DNA of 64,000 nt from Micropruina glycogenica (GTDB lineage: Bacteria; Actinomycetota; Actinomycetes; Propionibacteriales; Propionibacteriaceae), in contig NZ_LT985188.1 of NCBI RefSeq assembly GCF_900289045.1, positions 2,294,001 to 2,358,000 of the forward strand. Direction: 5' to 3'. A program made the translations under genes and the position numbers. Under the pieces are notes generated by a model, which was not told the DNA's origin, did no database searches, and worked only from the letters and a program-made list of their open reading frames with translations. How positions within the stretch are numbered: position 1 is the first letter of the stretch; the number at the start of each line of letters is the position of its first letter. Below are positions 53,097-62,132 of the stretch, one piece after another.

Positions 53097-55007
53097 TCAG
53101 GTGAGCCGGTTGCGCTTACCGAGGTCGGGTAGCCGGCGACGAAGCTTCGACAGGTCGCCGTTGGCGGCCAGTTCGTCGAGCACGAGTGCGCCGGTTCGTC
53201 GGTTCACGCCGGGCAGCGGGCCCGCGAGCACCTTCTTCAACACCACCCCGACCCGGGTTTCGGGTAACTCGTTCACCAACTCTTCCATGTATCGCGAGCA
53301 CGCCGCCGTGGCCTCGGCCAGGCCCGCCCCGAACGCGATGCGTTGGGTCTCGACCGGCACGTTCACCGTGGCGGACGCCGACGGCAATCGGCCGTCCGCG
53401 ACCCCCGGCTGCGGCCCCACCGTCACCTCGATCGACACGTCGTAGCGGCCGTCGCCGGGCGGGCAGTCGACGGCCAGAGAGGCCCAGTTCGCCCTGGCCT
53501 GCAGTTCGACCGTGCGCTGCTCGGGGTGCCACACGTGAAACTCCCCGACCGAAGGCACGTCCACCTCGGCCGTCGTCAGAATCGTGGCCCCCACCGGCGA
53601 CCCGTCCAGCCTGGCCGGGGTCAGGCCGACACCGGCCACTCGCCAGGTGAACTCGGGCCGGTCGTGCAACCCCGCCAGATCGATGCCAAAAGCTCTGGCC
53701 AGCACGTGCACGGTGACCTGTTCGTCGACGCGGCTGCCCCAGAAGGTGTTCGTCGTGCAGTCCGGCCCGGTCAGCCCCACCCGGTAGGGCAGCGCTCGCA
53801 GCGTGGGCACACGGCGGCCGACTTCGGTGTGCGGGCGGCGTCGCGCTTCGAGCGCCACGGTCAACTCCACGACCGGGCCCGTAACCGGGCTGGCAGCGCT
53901 CATGCTGATCTGCACCCGGTCACCGTCGACGCTCACCAGCCGCAACCGGCGTCCACCCGACCCCAGAATCTCGAGGTCGCCGACGCCCTGTTCGGGCACC
54001 GGAATGGTGCCCAGGTAGAAGCAGCGCCGCCCCACCCCCGACAGGTTGCGGATCTCGTGCACCACCACGCCGGGCCCGTCGTACAGGTCGTTGTCGCGCA
54101 CGAAGTCAAACGACAGCGCTGCGTCGTAATCCGGCGGGTGGGTGGGCAGCGGACGGCGCAACTCGGCCACGATGCACTGGTCGTCGAACGACCCGTACAC
54201 GATGGCGCGCTTCGCGCCCGAACCCCGATCGCCGAGCACCTGGGTCGAGGTGGCCTCGGCCCACGGCACCTGGCGCGCCCAGGTCAGGTCGACCTCACGA
54301 TCCCAGCCCCAGTTGATCAGGGCCGCGCGTGACAGGCCAGGGCCTCCGTTGGTCCAGAACCCGTCGCCGGCCGGCACCTGCGAGCCGGCCCAGGGCGTGC
54401 GTGTCACGCTGACCTGGCCCCAGCGGCTCGCCGTGCCCATCACGCAGTAGGGCGAGCCATACTCGGTGGTGTCTTGCCCGCCCTGGTTGCTGACGACCCC
54501 CAAGGGGTGGTCGAAGCCGAGGGCATGCCCCAGTTCGTGGCAGATCAGGCTCTGTGAGTCGACGGTGCTGAGGTGAACCACCGAGCGGCTGAGGGTTTCG
54601 GACTTCCCGTTGGGTAGCGGCAGTTGCAGTTCGACGCGGTAGCAGATGGCGGTGTCGGCGAGGCCGCCGTGCGACAGCAGCACGATCGTCGGCACCGCCC
54701 TGATCACCGATTCTGCGACCAGGCGGCGCACCAACGATGCGGCCTGCGCACCGGCACCGTCGTTGACGGCGGCGTTGACCGCGACCCAGTCGACGTCGTC
54801 GCCCGCCAGAAAGACCGGAGCCAGGTATTGCGGCCGCAACTGCACCGCGCCTTCGGTGGTGTGGTGCCAGAAGTCGGCAGCCGTCCACTGGTCGGCCGCG
54901 GCCCGGGTGGAGTCGCGGCTGAACATCTGCTCCAAGGCGGCCTGCGGACGGGCGGGGTGCCCGTTCAGCACCAGCGGCAGGACGGCGAACTCATGGACGA
55001 CCGACAT
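53097..55007 (-). CDS. Metzincin-type metalloprotease, no export signal
   Basis: 636 residues. HELGHALGFDH with His157, Glu158, His161, Gly164 and His167 is the full HExxHxxGxxH zinc site, and YCVMGTAS supplies a Met-turn about 25 residues later. The rest (~250-560) is beta-rich with no recognised domain. A C-terminal helical segment (ACSRYMEELVNELPE) ends in a basic tail. The N-terminus (SVVHEFAVLPLVLNGHP) has no signal peptide, which is unusual because metzincins are normally secreted. A TetR gene and a perfect palindrome lie just upstream on the same strand, so expression is probably inducible. A polymorphic, injected or contractile-system cargo cannot be excluded. Confidence 0.72.
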   Translation of the reverse strand: MSVVHEFAVLPLVLNGHPARPQAALEQMFSRDSTRAAADQWTAADFWHHTTEGAVQLRPQYLAPVFLAGDDVDWVAVNAAVNDGAGAQAASLVRRLVAESVIRAVPTIVLLSHGGLADTAICYRVELQLPLPNGKSETLSRSVVHLSTVDSQSLICHELGHALGFDHPLGVVSNQGGQDTTEYGSPYCVMGTASRWGQVSVTRTPWAGSQVPAGDGFWTNGGPGLSRAALINWGWDREVDLTWARQVPWAEATSTQVLGDRGSGAKRAIVYGSFDDQCIVAELRRPLPTHPPDYDAALSFDFVRDNDLYDGPGVVVHEIRNLSGVGRRCFYLGTIPVPEQGVGDLEILGSGGRRLRLVSVDGDRVQISMSAASPVTGPVVELTVALEARRRPHTEVGRRVPTLRALPYRVGLTGPDCTTNTFWGSRVDEQVTVHVLARAFGIDLAGLHDRPEFTWRVAGVGLTPARLDGSPVGATILTTAEVDVPSVGEFHVWHPEQRTVELQARANWASLAVDCPPGDGRYDVSIEVTVGPQPGVADGRLPSASATVNVPVETQRIAFGAGLAEATAACSRYMEELVNELPETRVGVVLKKVLAGPLPGVNRRTGALVLDELAANGDLSKLRRRLPDLGKRNRLT

Positions 55008-55035
55008 GGCTGACCTTCTACTCCCGCTAGCATTT

Positions 55036-55050
55036 TGCAGTTCTACTGCA
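55036..55050. promoter_or_regulatory. TetR-type operator palindrome
   Basis: TGCAGT-TCT-ACTGCA, perfect 6-base arms, between the TetR stop and the metalloprotease start (29 bases before ATG 55007 on the minus strand). Likely bound by the adjacent TetR protein. Confidence 0.6.
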
Positions 55051-55086
55051 TATTGCTGGTCAGCGTGACCGGTCAGGTGATCGGTG

Positions 55087-55722
55087 TCAAGGTCTGGCGG
55101 CCAACTCCAGCCAGGTGCGCACCAGCCATTGCCGGTACCGCTCAGCGTCCCAGCCGAACGTCCGGCTAATCAGTAGCCGCGACTCGGCGGCCGACAAGAC
55201 AGCCGTCGTGGCCGCCAACCATTCGACGTCGGTGTCGGGGGGCAGCAGTCCATCGCGGGCCGCCCCGTGCCAGAACGCGTACAGGTAGTCGAGGGTCGCT
55301 CTGCGCCAGTGGCCGGCCGATTCGCGCACCGCCGGTTCGCTGTTCTCGACCTCGGCGTTCACCGCCATCAGCGGCTCCAGGCGTCCAGTCATTTCGGCGA
55401 CCCCGTCAGCGAACGCCTCGACGCGGTCGGCGAGCGTGGGAGCCGTCACGGCGGCACGGCTCCACGGCCGCTCGGTCATGGGTTCGGCACCGACGTCGCC
55501 GACGATGCCCACCTCAACGACCCGCTGAAACAGCACGACCTTGGTGGCGAAGTGTTGGTAGAGGCTGCGCTCGCTGACGCCGGCTCGCTGCGCCACCTCG
55601 CGCAGGCTGGTCGCCGCATAGCCCTGGTTGGTGAACAACTCGGTGGCGGCGGTCACGATGCGCGCCTCGGTGCGCTGCCGTCGCCTCGCGTAGTGGTCAC
55701 CCACCCCCGAATCCGAAGTCAC
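55087..55722 (-). CDS. TetR-family regulator
   Basis: 211 residues. N-terminal HTH: ARIVTAATELFTNQGYAATS, LREVAQRAGVSERSLYQHFA. The C-terminal ligand domain is helical and unassigned. The Arg-rich N-terminal arm is common. It lies 79 bases upstream of the metalloprotease gene with a perfect palindrome in between, so it most likely represses that gene. Its own promoter region faces a divergent SHOCT gene. Confidence 0.9.
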   Translation of the reverse strand: MTSDSGVGDHYARRRQRTEARIVTAATELFTNQGYAATSLREVAQRAGVSERSLYQHFATKVVLFQRVVEVGIVGDVGAEPMTERPWSRAAVTAPTLADRVEAFADGVAEMTGRLEPLMAVNAEVENSEPAVRESAGHWRRATLDYLYAFWHGAARDGLLPPDTDVEWLAATTAVLSAAESRLLISRTFGWDAERYRQWLVRTWLELAARP

Positions 55723-55871
55723 CTGCGCACCCTACGCCCTGCCCCTGCCCCTGGCACTGGTGCCGACCGTGCGGTCGCCCGCCGCGGCAGGCGTGCCACG
55801 CTCTCGGTAGGGCCAGGTGTCGCCGCACCGACGTCAACGGCTGTGGTGGTGGCGGTGCTCAGTCGCATCAA

Positions 55872-56363
55872 TTGCCCTGTCCAACATCGGGCTCAATTGC
55901 CCTGTCCACACCGGGCCGCTTGTCACACTCGTTGTGCCGCACCTGCCGCGGCACCCGAACTCTGCGTGCCTCCTTCCCCGAAAGGACTTGTGACACGGAT
56001 TTCTGGGGCTTCTTCTGGCTGATGGTCTGGAGCTTCTTCTTGGTCGCCGACCTGATCGTGCTCTTTCAAGTCGTCATCGACGTGTTCCGTAACGACGACC
56101 TGTCGGGCTGGGGCAAGGCGGTGTGGGTGCTGGCCCTGCTGCTGGTGCCGGCGCTGACCGCCCTCATCTACCTGGTCATCAACGGGTCGGGCATGGCGGC
56201 CCGCCAGCGCGGCGGACGCGGGCCCGTGCCCGAGCCGAGCGACCCTCAGATCATCAATGCGCCGACGCCGGTCGACCAGATCGCGCAGGCCAAGGCGCTG
56301 CTCGATTCGGGCGCCCTCACCGCCGACGAGTTCGCCGCGCTGAAGGCCAAAGCGCTGGGCTGA
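55872..56363 (+). CDS. Membrane protein with PLDc_N-like segment and SHOCT domain
   Basis: The family-like protein starts around FWGFFWLMVWSFFLVADLIV (about 55999) and runs through VIDVFRNDDLSGWGKAVWVL, a second span (LALLLVPALTALIYLVI) and a C-terminal SHOCT motif (DQIAQAKALLDSGALTADEF AALKAKAL, two parts). The in-frame ATG at 55872 adds ~40 doubtful residues. ATG 56022 would cut the first span. A GTG at 55990 with GAAAGGA upstream sits in the wrong frame by one base. So a start-site frameshift, or a non-canonical start, is possible. Role unknown; such proteins are common in Actinobacteria. Confidence 0.7.
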   Translation: MPCPTSGSIALSTPGRLSHSLCRTCRGTRTLRASFPERTCDTDFWGFFWLMVWSFFLVADLIVLFQVVIDVFRNDDLSGWGKAVWVLALLLVPALTALIYLVINGSGMAARQRGGRGPVPEPSDPQIINAPTPVDQIAQAKALLDSGALTADEFAALKAKALG

Positions 56364-56370
56364 TGGGTTC

Positions 56371-56490
56371 GGGGACGGTTCTCCAACCAGCAAGGGGACG
56401 GTTCTCCAACCAGCAAGGGGACGGTTCTCCAACCACCAAGGGGACGGTTCTCCAACCGTTGGAGAACCGTCCCCTGCCGGTCGGAGAACC
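56371..56490. repeat. 23-bp tandem array of GGGGACGGTTCTCCAACC with terminal hairpin
   Basis: Direct copies start at 56371, 56394, 56417 and 56440, unit GGGGACGGTTCTCCAACCAG plus CAA. The last copy forms a perfect inverted repeat: GGGGACGGTTCTCCAAC, one base, then GTTGGAGAACCGTCCCC (56440-56474). A further inverted half-copy (GGAGAACCGTCC) follows at ~56483. It lies between two convergent genes. Confidence 0.92.
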
Positions 56491-56496
56491 GTCCTT

Positions 56497-57141
56497 CTAG
56501 CCCTGCGGCGTCCAGGGTCGATGGTCGCGCAGGTCGTGCATCGTCGTGCCCGTCATGGCACCGAGGCGGCCGTAGATGAGTTGCACGCCCCGCTCGGCGA
56601 GCAGCCCGTCGTGAATCGGAAAACCGTGCGTGGCGTCGACGGCCCGGGCGAAATCGATGGTCTCTTTCATCGCGGCCCACGGCCCGTACGCCGGAACGGC
56701 CAGCACGTCGACACCCTTGGGCACGGTGGCGAGCGAGTCGCCGGGGTGGAACAGCGTCGGTTCGCCCTCGGCGGTGATCACCAGGCCGACGTTGCCGATC
56801 TGCGGAATGTCGCGGTGAATGATTGCGTGCAACCCCCCGACAGCGTCGACGGTGACCGCCCCCAGGTCGATGCTGCCGTCGGCGGCGAGCGGTTCGGCGC
56901 GATCGAGCTCGACCGCACCCAGCACTTGCGGTTCGACGTACACCGCCGCCTGCGGATTGTTCACCAACAGCTCGCCGATGTGCTCGGGGTCGATGTGGTC
57001 GGGGTGCTGGTGGGTGACCAGCACGGCGTCCAGGTCGCGCAGGTCGTGCCACTCGGTGCTGAAGTTGCCCGGATCGATCAGAATGCGCCGATCGGCGACC
57101 TCGACGAGAACGGCGGCATGGCCCAGGTGAGTGATCTGCAT
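56497..57141 (-). CDS. MBL-fold metal-dependent hydrolase
   Basis: 214 residues. Zinc site THQHPDHID (HxHxDH), with further His in LFHPGDS and GFPIHDG. The opening MQITHLGHAAVLVEVADRRI and LIDPGNFS match the UlaG/YcfI-like branch of metallo-beta-lactamase hydrolases. No signal peptide, so a cytoplasmic hydrolase of unknown substrate. Its end lies within seven bases of the tandem repeat array, and it converges with the SHOCT gene. Confidence 0.9.
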   Translation of the reverse strand: MQITHLGHAAVLVEVADRRILIDPGNFSTEWHDLRDLDAVLVTHQHPDHIDPEHIGELLVNNPQAAVYVEPQVLGAVELDRAEPLAADGSIDLGAVTVDAVGGLHAIIHRDIPQIGNVGLVITAEGEPTLFHPGDSLATVPKGVDVLAVPAYGPWAAMKETIDFARAVDATHGFPIHDGLLAERGVQLIYGRLGAMTGTTMHDLRDHRPWTPQG

Positions 57142-57173
57142 GCGATCACCCTAGTGGCGTGTCTCGGGCACGG

Positions 57174-58775
57174 TCACTGCTCGCGCCGCGGGCACAGGGT
57201 GAGGCCGTCCACCAGCACCGCACGCTCGCAGTTCCAGGTGCCGTCGATGGTGGCGATCAGATCGGGAGCCGCCCCCTTGCGATGCAGCCAGGTGCGGTCC
57301 CAGACCAACCACCGGGCGTCCGGTTGGGTCAGGCAGGCGAGGCTCTCGCCGCGGGTGGCCGCGGACGCCCGTCCGGGGGCTTCGGGTCGCTGCAGAAACA
57401 GCGGCGACGGGTAGCGGCAACGCGTCGGGTTGCCGAGCACATACGTGGTGGCACCGAACGTCAGGTACACCACGGGGCCCTCGCCCACCACCTGACGGAC
57501 GCGCTCGGCGCCCGCCAGGCCCGCGGACAATCCGGCCAGGTTGGTCATCACGGTCTTGTCGCGGGTACCCAGCGTCAGCGACTCGGCCGACCACGGGGTC
57601 TGGGACGCGAGCATGGCGGCCACCACCAGCCCAGCAGCCCAGCGATCGACGGCGGCCCGCGGCAGTGCGCCGGGCGCGCGGACCGCGAGGCTCTGCAGCA
57701 GCATCAGGGCCAGCACCCAGACACCGGTTGCGGTAAACAGCCCGTCCGTGTGCACCAGCCGCCAGTCCGGCGAGCTCACCAGCAGCATCGCCACGACGAC
57801 GATGCCCACCAGCACCGGCCGGCGCAGAACGGCCCCCGACCGGCGCACGGTGTGCACGGCCAGCACCGCGCTCAGCACCACCAACGGCACCGCGTGGTAC
57901 ACGTAGTACTGACCCTGCGCGACGAAGCCCAGCACGGCCAGCCCGGTCGCGCCGCCGACGGCGATGACCTCACGCCTGGACCCTCCGACGAAGAAGGCCG
58001 GCAGCAACGCCACCGTCGGCCATCGGGCGGCGAGATTGGCCAGGTATTCACGCAACTCGGCCGAGGTGCCGGCTGTCCACACGGCCGGCTGAATCGCTCG
58101 GATGTCGAGCAGCCACACGATCTCGTACGGCGCCAGCCACCAGATCAGCGCCACGGCCAGGCACCCTGCGACGAACGCCGAGGCCAGCGCCCACAAGGCT
58201 CGTCGCCGGTCGAAGGCGGCGATCAGCATGACGGCCGCCAACGCGATCGGCAACGAGCTGATCTTCAGCAACGCGACCACAGCCAGCAGTGCACCGGCCA
58301 TCGATCCGCCGGTCGATTCGCGCGCGAGCAGTGCGGTGCCCACGGCTGCCACCGCCACCACCGCCGCCCACCAGTCCGGTTCGCCCGTGGCGGGGGCGGT
58401 GAAGAACAGGCCCGCGTACGCCGCCAGCCCGTAGGCCCAGGCGGCCGAGCCCAGACGACGTCGCAGTCCGACGGTGAGCAGCACCGCCGCCGCTGCCGCC
58501 ACCAGTGCTGCGACGAGTCGAAAGCCCGCCTCGAACAGCCAGGCCCTGGCCAGCGACCCCGGTGCGGCGAGCGACTCGCTGGCCAGGGTGGGCAGCCACG
58601 ACTGCGCTGCGCTGACGAACCGAAAGGTCAGCGGTCGGTGCGAAAAGGTCTCGGCGATCGAGTAGCCCGACACCCGGTGCACCCCGACCTCGTAGCGAAT
58701 GTTGTTGTTCACCGGGTAGGCGAGCACCAGCAGGGTGGCCGCCGCAGCCGCGAGAATCAACCAGTTGCGTCGCAC
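57174..58775 (-). CDS. Multispan membrane protein, GT-C glycosyltransferase-like
   Basis: 533 residues from GTG 58775 (GGTGAG just upstream); longer starts at 58868 or 58967 are possible. About ten membrane segments are visible (WLILAAAAATLLVLAYPV, SMAGALLAVVALLKISSLPI, VLVGIVVVAMLLVSS). A soluble C-terminus (VVYLTFGATTYVLGNPTRCR) follows. The first loop contains NNNIRYEVGVHRVSGYS. This layout is typical of lipid-linked sugar (GT-C, GT87-like) transferases that build lipomannan-type glycans. A catalytic Asp pair cannot be fixed. The mycobacterial equivalent locus also carries mannosyltransferases, which supports the guess. Confidence 0.68.
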   Translation of the reverse strand: MRRNWLILAAAAATLLVLAYPVNNNIRYEVGVHRVSGYSIAETFSHRPLTFRFVSAAQSWLPTLASESLAAPGSLARAWLFEAGFRLVAALVAAAAAVLLTVGLRRRLGSAAWAYGLAAYAGLFFTAPATGEPDWWAAVVAVAAVGTALLARESTGGSMAGALLAVVALLKISSLPIALAAVMLIAAFDRRRALWALASAFVAGCLAVALIWWLAPYEIVWLLDIRAIQPAVWTAGTSAELREYLANLAARWPTVALLPAFFVGGSRREVIAVGGATGLAVLGFVAQGQYYVYHAVPLVVLSAVLAVHTVRRSGAVLRRPVLVGIVVVAMLLVSSPDWRLVHTDGLFTATGVWVLALMLLQSLAVRAPGALPRAAVDRWAAGLVVAAMLASQTPWSAESLTLGTRDKTVMTNLAGLSAGLAGAERVRQVVGEGPVVYLTFGATTYVLGNPTRCRYPSPLFLQRPEAPGRASAATRGESLACLTQPDARWLVWDRTWLHRKGAAPDLIATIDGTWNCERAVLVDGLTLCPRREQ

Positions 58776-59006
58776 GTTCTCACCGTGCGAGCCCTCGATG
58801 AACGAACGCCGACCAACAGGGTGCGCACTCGGTGACGTTTTCGGGCACGACACGCACCGTTCGGGCATGGTGAGTCGGCGTCGCGGCCGTCCGATCGAGG
58901 GGGTGCTGCGGGCGAGATTTCTGGCGTTCGCCGGCATCGCGATCGAGCCGAGTCGACGCGACTGCACCGACCAGCGCGACTGCGCCGAAGTGAACGTCTG
59001 CGCAGC

Positions 59007-60398
59007 TCAGAAGTCTTCGACGCGGTATTCCTGCACCGGGTTCGTGCGCTTGATGCGGCCGTCGGTCAACCGTTCGGCGATCAAGAACGCGAGCTCGAGC
59101 GACTGGTTGCGGTTCAGGCGCGGGTCGCAGGCGGTCTCGTAGCGGTTCGGCAGGTCGGCCTCGGCCAGGGCGTCCGCCACCCCGCCGACGCACTCGGTGA
59201 CGTCGTCGCCGGTGAGCTCCATGTGCACGCCTCCGGGCCAGGTGCCCAGTTCTTCGTGCACGTCGAAGAAGCCGTTCATCTCGTCGACCACCTGGCTGAA
59301 CGCGCGGGTCTTGTAGCCGTTGGCCGTCTCGAAGGTGTTGCCGTGCATCGGATCGCACACCCACGCCACCGATCGTCCGGTCGCCTCGACGGCACGCACC
59401 AGCGGCGGCAGCGCGGTGCGCACCTTGCCCGCACCCATGCGTGAAATCAGCGTGAGCCGTCCGGGTTCGTGCTGCGGGTCGAGCGCGTCGGCCAGCGCCA
59501 CCACCTCGTCGCCGGTCATCGACGGCCCGATCTTCACGCCGATCGGATTGCGCAGGTGCCGGGCGAACTGCACGTGGGCACCGTCGACCTGGCGGGTGCG
59601 TTCACCGATCCAGACCATGTGCGCCGAGGTGTTGTACGGCGTGTCGGTGCGCGAATCGATGCGGGTCATGGCGTGCTCGTACGGCAGCACCAGCGCCTCG
59701 TGTGACGAGTAGAAGTCGACCGTGCGAAACGCCTCTTTGTCGACGCCACAGGCCACCATGAACGCCAGCGCCCGCTCGATCTCGTCGGCCATCGACTCGT
59801 ACCGCACCTCGACACCCGAATTGCGCACGAAGTCCTGGTTCCACGAATGCACGGCGCGCAGGTCGGCGAAACCGCCCGTGACGAAGGCCCGAATCAGGTT
59901 GAGCGTGGCCGCGGAGTGGTTGTACACCTCCATCAGCCGGTTGGGGTCGTGCCGGCGCGACTGCTCGGTGAAGTCGAGCCCGTTCACGGCGTCGCCGCGG
60001 TAGGCGGGCAGCACCACGCCGCCGCGGGTCTCGGTGTCGTTGCTGCGCGGCTTCGCGTACTGACCGGCGAGCCGTCCGAGCTTCACCACGGGCACCTGAG
60101 CGGCGTAGGTGAGCACCACCGCCATCGACAGCAACACGCGCAACTTGCCGCGAATGTCGATGGCCGTGCCGGTGTCGAACGTTTCGGCGCAGTCGCCGCC
60201 CTGCAGTATGAACGCCCGCCCGGCCGCCACATCGGCGAGCTTGCCCCGCAACTCGTCGCACTCCCCCGCGAACACCAGCGGCGGGCGCTTGCGCAACTCG
60301 GCGGTGACGCGATTCAGCAGATCGGTGTCGGCATACGTGGGCTGCTGCACGGGGTTGAGGGCATGCAGTTGCTCAAGGGTTGGAATCTGCGTCGACAC
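59007..60398 (-). CDS. aroG: 3-deoxy-7-phosphoheptulonate synthase, class II
   Basis: 463 residues from GTG 60398; a TATTGT box seven bases before it suggests a leaderless mRNA, and GTG 60407 is the alternative. QGGDCAETF (metal Cys), MGAGKVRTALPP, VCDPMHGNTFETANG (metal His), HMELTGDDVTECVGG (metal Glu) and ETACDPRLNRNQSLELAF (metal Asp) are complete. It condenses PEP and erythrose 4-phosphate, the first step to aromatic amino acids. Class II (AroA-II) is the plant and actinobacterial type. It sits in the same block as plsC and the PASTA kinase, as in mycobacteria. Confidence 0.97.
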   Translation of the reverse strand: MSTQIPTLEQLHALNPVQQPTYADTDLLNRVTAELRKRPPLVFAGECDELRGKLADVAAGRAFILQGGDCAETFDTGTAIDIRGKLRVLLSMAVVLTYAAQVPVVKLGRLAGQYAKPRSNDTETRGGVVLPAYRGDAVNGLDFTEQSRRHDPNRLMEVYNHSAATLNLIRAFVTGGFADLRAVHSWNQDFVRNSGVEVRYESMADEIERALAFMVACGVDKEAFRTVDFYSSHEALVLPYEHAMTRIDSRTDTPYNTSAHMVWIGERTRQVDGAHVQFARHLRNPIGVKIGPSMTGDEVVALADALDPQHEPGRLTLISRMGAGKVRTALPPLVRAVEATGRSVAWVCDPMHGNTFETANGYKTRAFSQVVDEMNGFFDVHEELGTWPGGVHMELTGDDVTECVGGVADALAEADLPNRYETACDPRLNRNQSLELAFLIAERLTDGRIKRTNPVQEYRVEDF

Positions 60399-60488
60399 CC
60401 GGGTCACAATACGCGGTCGGCACCGGGGCCTCGAACCGCAAAGCGCGGGTGGACGGCGAGCATCGCCACCGCTCAGCCGCAACAGACA

Positions 60489-60510
60489 GGTCTCGACACG
60501 CTCGACCAGC
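60489..60510. repeat. GGTCTCGACAAG-family repeat
   Basis: GGTCTCGACACGCTCGACCA at 60489-60508, in the 126-base space between aroG and plsC. Confidence 0.7.
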
Positions 60511-60524
60511 GCGCCGCGCTCGAC

Positions 60525-61277
60525 CTAAGAGGTGGCCGGCGGCTCGGGTGGCCGGGTGTTGATGCCCGGACGTTCCAGAATGCGCGCGTCCGCCTCGGTG
60601 CTGGTCAGCGAGCCGGACTTCACCGACGTGCCGTACGCCTCGATGTAGGTCTGCCCCGACAGATCGTGAATGGCCGCCATCACCTGATCGGTGACCCAGC
60701 GCAGCACCCGGGGGTCATCGCCTCGCCCATAAAACTCGCTGAAATCGAGGGGCTTGCCGATCACCACCACAGGGTGGTCGATCCACGGCAGGCCGGCCTT
60801 GCGGGTGACCTGACTGTTCTTCATGGCGACCGGCACCACGGGCACCTGCGCCGCCAGCGCCATGCGGGCCACGCCGGTCTTGCCCTTGTACAGCCGGCCG
60901 TCGGGCGATCGGGTGCCCTCGGGGTAGATGCCCACACAGCCGCCGTCGGCCAGCACCGCGAGCACCGGCCCCAGCCCGTCGAGACTGGCGCGACCGCCGG
61001 ACCGGTCGAGCGGCACCTGGCCGACGGCCTTCAAGAACCAGGCCACCAGCTTCGAGAAGGGGCCGCGGTTGCCGGCGAACAGTTCCGCCTTGGCCGGAAA
61101 GGTCACCGGGCGCTTCACCATGGCCGGCAGCACGACGGTGTCGCCGGCGTCCAGGTGGTTGCTGGCCAGAATCACGCCGCCGGTCGCCGGAATGTTCGCT
61201 TCGTTCTCGACCCGGGCGCCGTAGAGAAACTTGATCACCGGGCGAAACAGCAGGTTCTTGAACAGCGTGTAGAGCAC
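60525..61277 (-). CDS. plsC: 1-acylglycerol-3-phosphate O-acyltransferase
   Basis: 250 residues from GTG 61277, with GGAGG four bases upstream. Acyltransferase block I ASNHLDAGDTVVLP (HxxxxD), block III YPEGTRSPDGRLYKG and block IV-like VPVVPVAMKNSQ are present. It adds the second acyl chain to lysophosphatidic acid at the membrane. The C-terminal tail (~215-250) is Pro/Thr-rich. It is co-directional with aroG. Confidence 0.93.
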   Translation of the reverse strand: MLYTLFKNLLFRPVIKFLYGARVENEANIPATGGVILASNHLDAGDTVVLPAMVKRPVTFPAKAELFAGNRGPFSKLVAWFLKAVGQVPLDRSGGRASLDGLGPVLAVLADGGCVGIYPEGTRSPDGRLYKGKTGVARMALAAQVPVVPVAMKNSQVTRKAGLPWIDHPVVVIGKPLDFSEFYGRGDDPRVLRWVTDQVMAAIHDLSGQTYIEAYGTSVKSGSLTSTEADARILERPGINTRPPEPPATS

Positions 61278-61382
61278 CGCACCTCCTTCGAGCCACCGAC
61301 GCGACAAACCCTAGCGGTGCGGGCGGGTGCGCGTGGTGACCGGCCACCGGGCGTCCCTACCCCGGGCCCGTACGATGGCGGC

Positions 61383-62132
61383 ATGCAGGTGCACGAGTTC
61401 GCCGAGCCCATGCTGCCGTCCGGCTCGGGCGAGGTGGGGGTGCTGTTTCTGCACGGCTTCACGGCCACACCATGGACGGTGCACGAGTGGGCCGAGCGTA
61501 CGGCCGCAGCCGGCTATCGGGTGTCGGCGCCGCGGCTGCCGGGGCACGGCACCAGTTGGCGCGAGCTCGAGATCACTGATGGACGCGACTGGTACGCGGC
61601 CGCCGAACGCGCGTTTCTCGACCTGCGGGCCCTGTGCTCCTCGGTGTTCGTGGCGGGCGTGTCGATGGGCGGCGCCCTGGCGCTGCGGTTGGCCGAGCAC
61701 CACGCCGACCAGGTGCGCGGGCTGATTCTGGTGAACCCGGCGCTGCAGGGCAACCCGAAGCTGAGCCTGGTGCCGCTCGCGAAGCACCTGGTGCGCACCA
61801 CCGACAGCATCGGCAGCAGCATCAACAAGCCCGACGTCACCGAGCACGCCTACCCACGCACGCCGTTGCGGGCGGTGCACGCCATGATGCGGCTCTGGGG
61901 TGAGGTGCGGGCGCGGCTCGACCTGGTGTACTGCCCGGTACTGCTGTTCCGTTCGGCGACCGACCGGGTGGTGCCGGGAGCCTCGGCCGAGATCGTGATC
62001 AAGCAGGTGTCGTCCGACGAGGTGACCGAAGTGGTGCTCCGCGACAGCGCGCACGTCGCGCCGCTCGATCACGACGCCGAGACGATCATCACCGGCACCC
62101 TCGACTTCATCGCCAGGCACGGCGCACCATGA
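61383..62132 (+). CDS. Carboxylesterase/alpha-beta hydrolase
   Basis: 249 residues from ATG 61383. Lid-type esterase features: LFLHGFTATPWTVHEWAERT (oxyanion), nucleophile GVSMGGALAL, Asp (SATDRVVPGAS) and His (DSAHVAPLDHD). It resembles the Est30 carboxylesterase / monoacylglycerol lipase group; next to plsC a lipid substrate is plausible. A TACGAT box eight bases before the ATG suggests a leaderless mRNA. Its stop overlaps the next start (ATGA). Confidence 0.92.
   Translation: MQVHEFAEPMLPSGSGEVGVLFLHGFTATPWTVHEWAERTAAAGYRVSAPRLPGHGTSWRELEITDGRDWYAAAERAFLDLRALCSSVFVAGVSMGGALALRLAEHHADQVRGLILVNPALQGNPKLSLVPLAKHLVRTTDSIGSSINKPDVTEHAYPRTPLRAVHAMMRLWGEVRARLDLVYCPVLLFRSATDRVVPGASAEIVIKQVSSDEVTEVVLRDSAHVAPLDHDAETIITGTLDFIARHGAP

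Noticed and set aside
56371-56490. CRISPR array
   Set aside because: The 23-base units are directly abutting with no unique spacers, and no cas gene is present.
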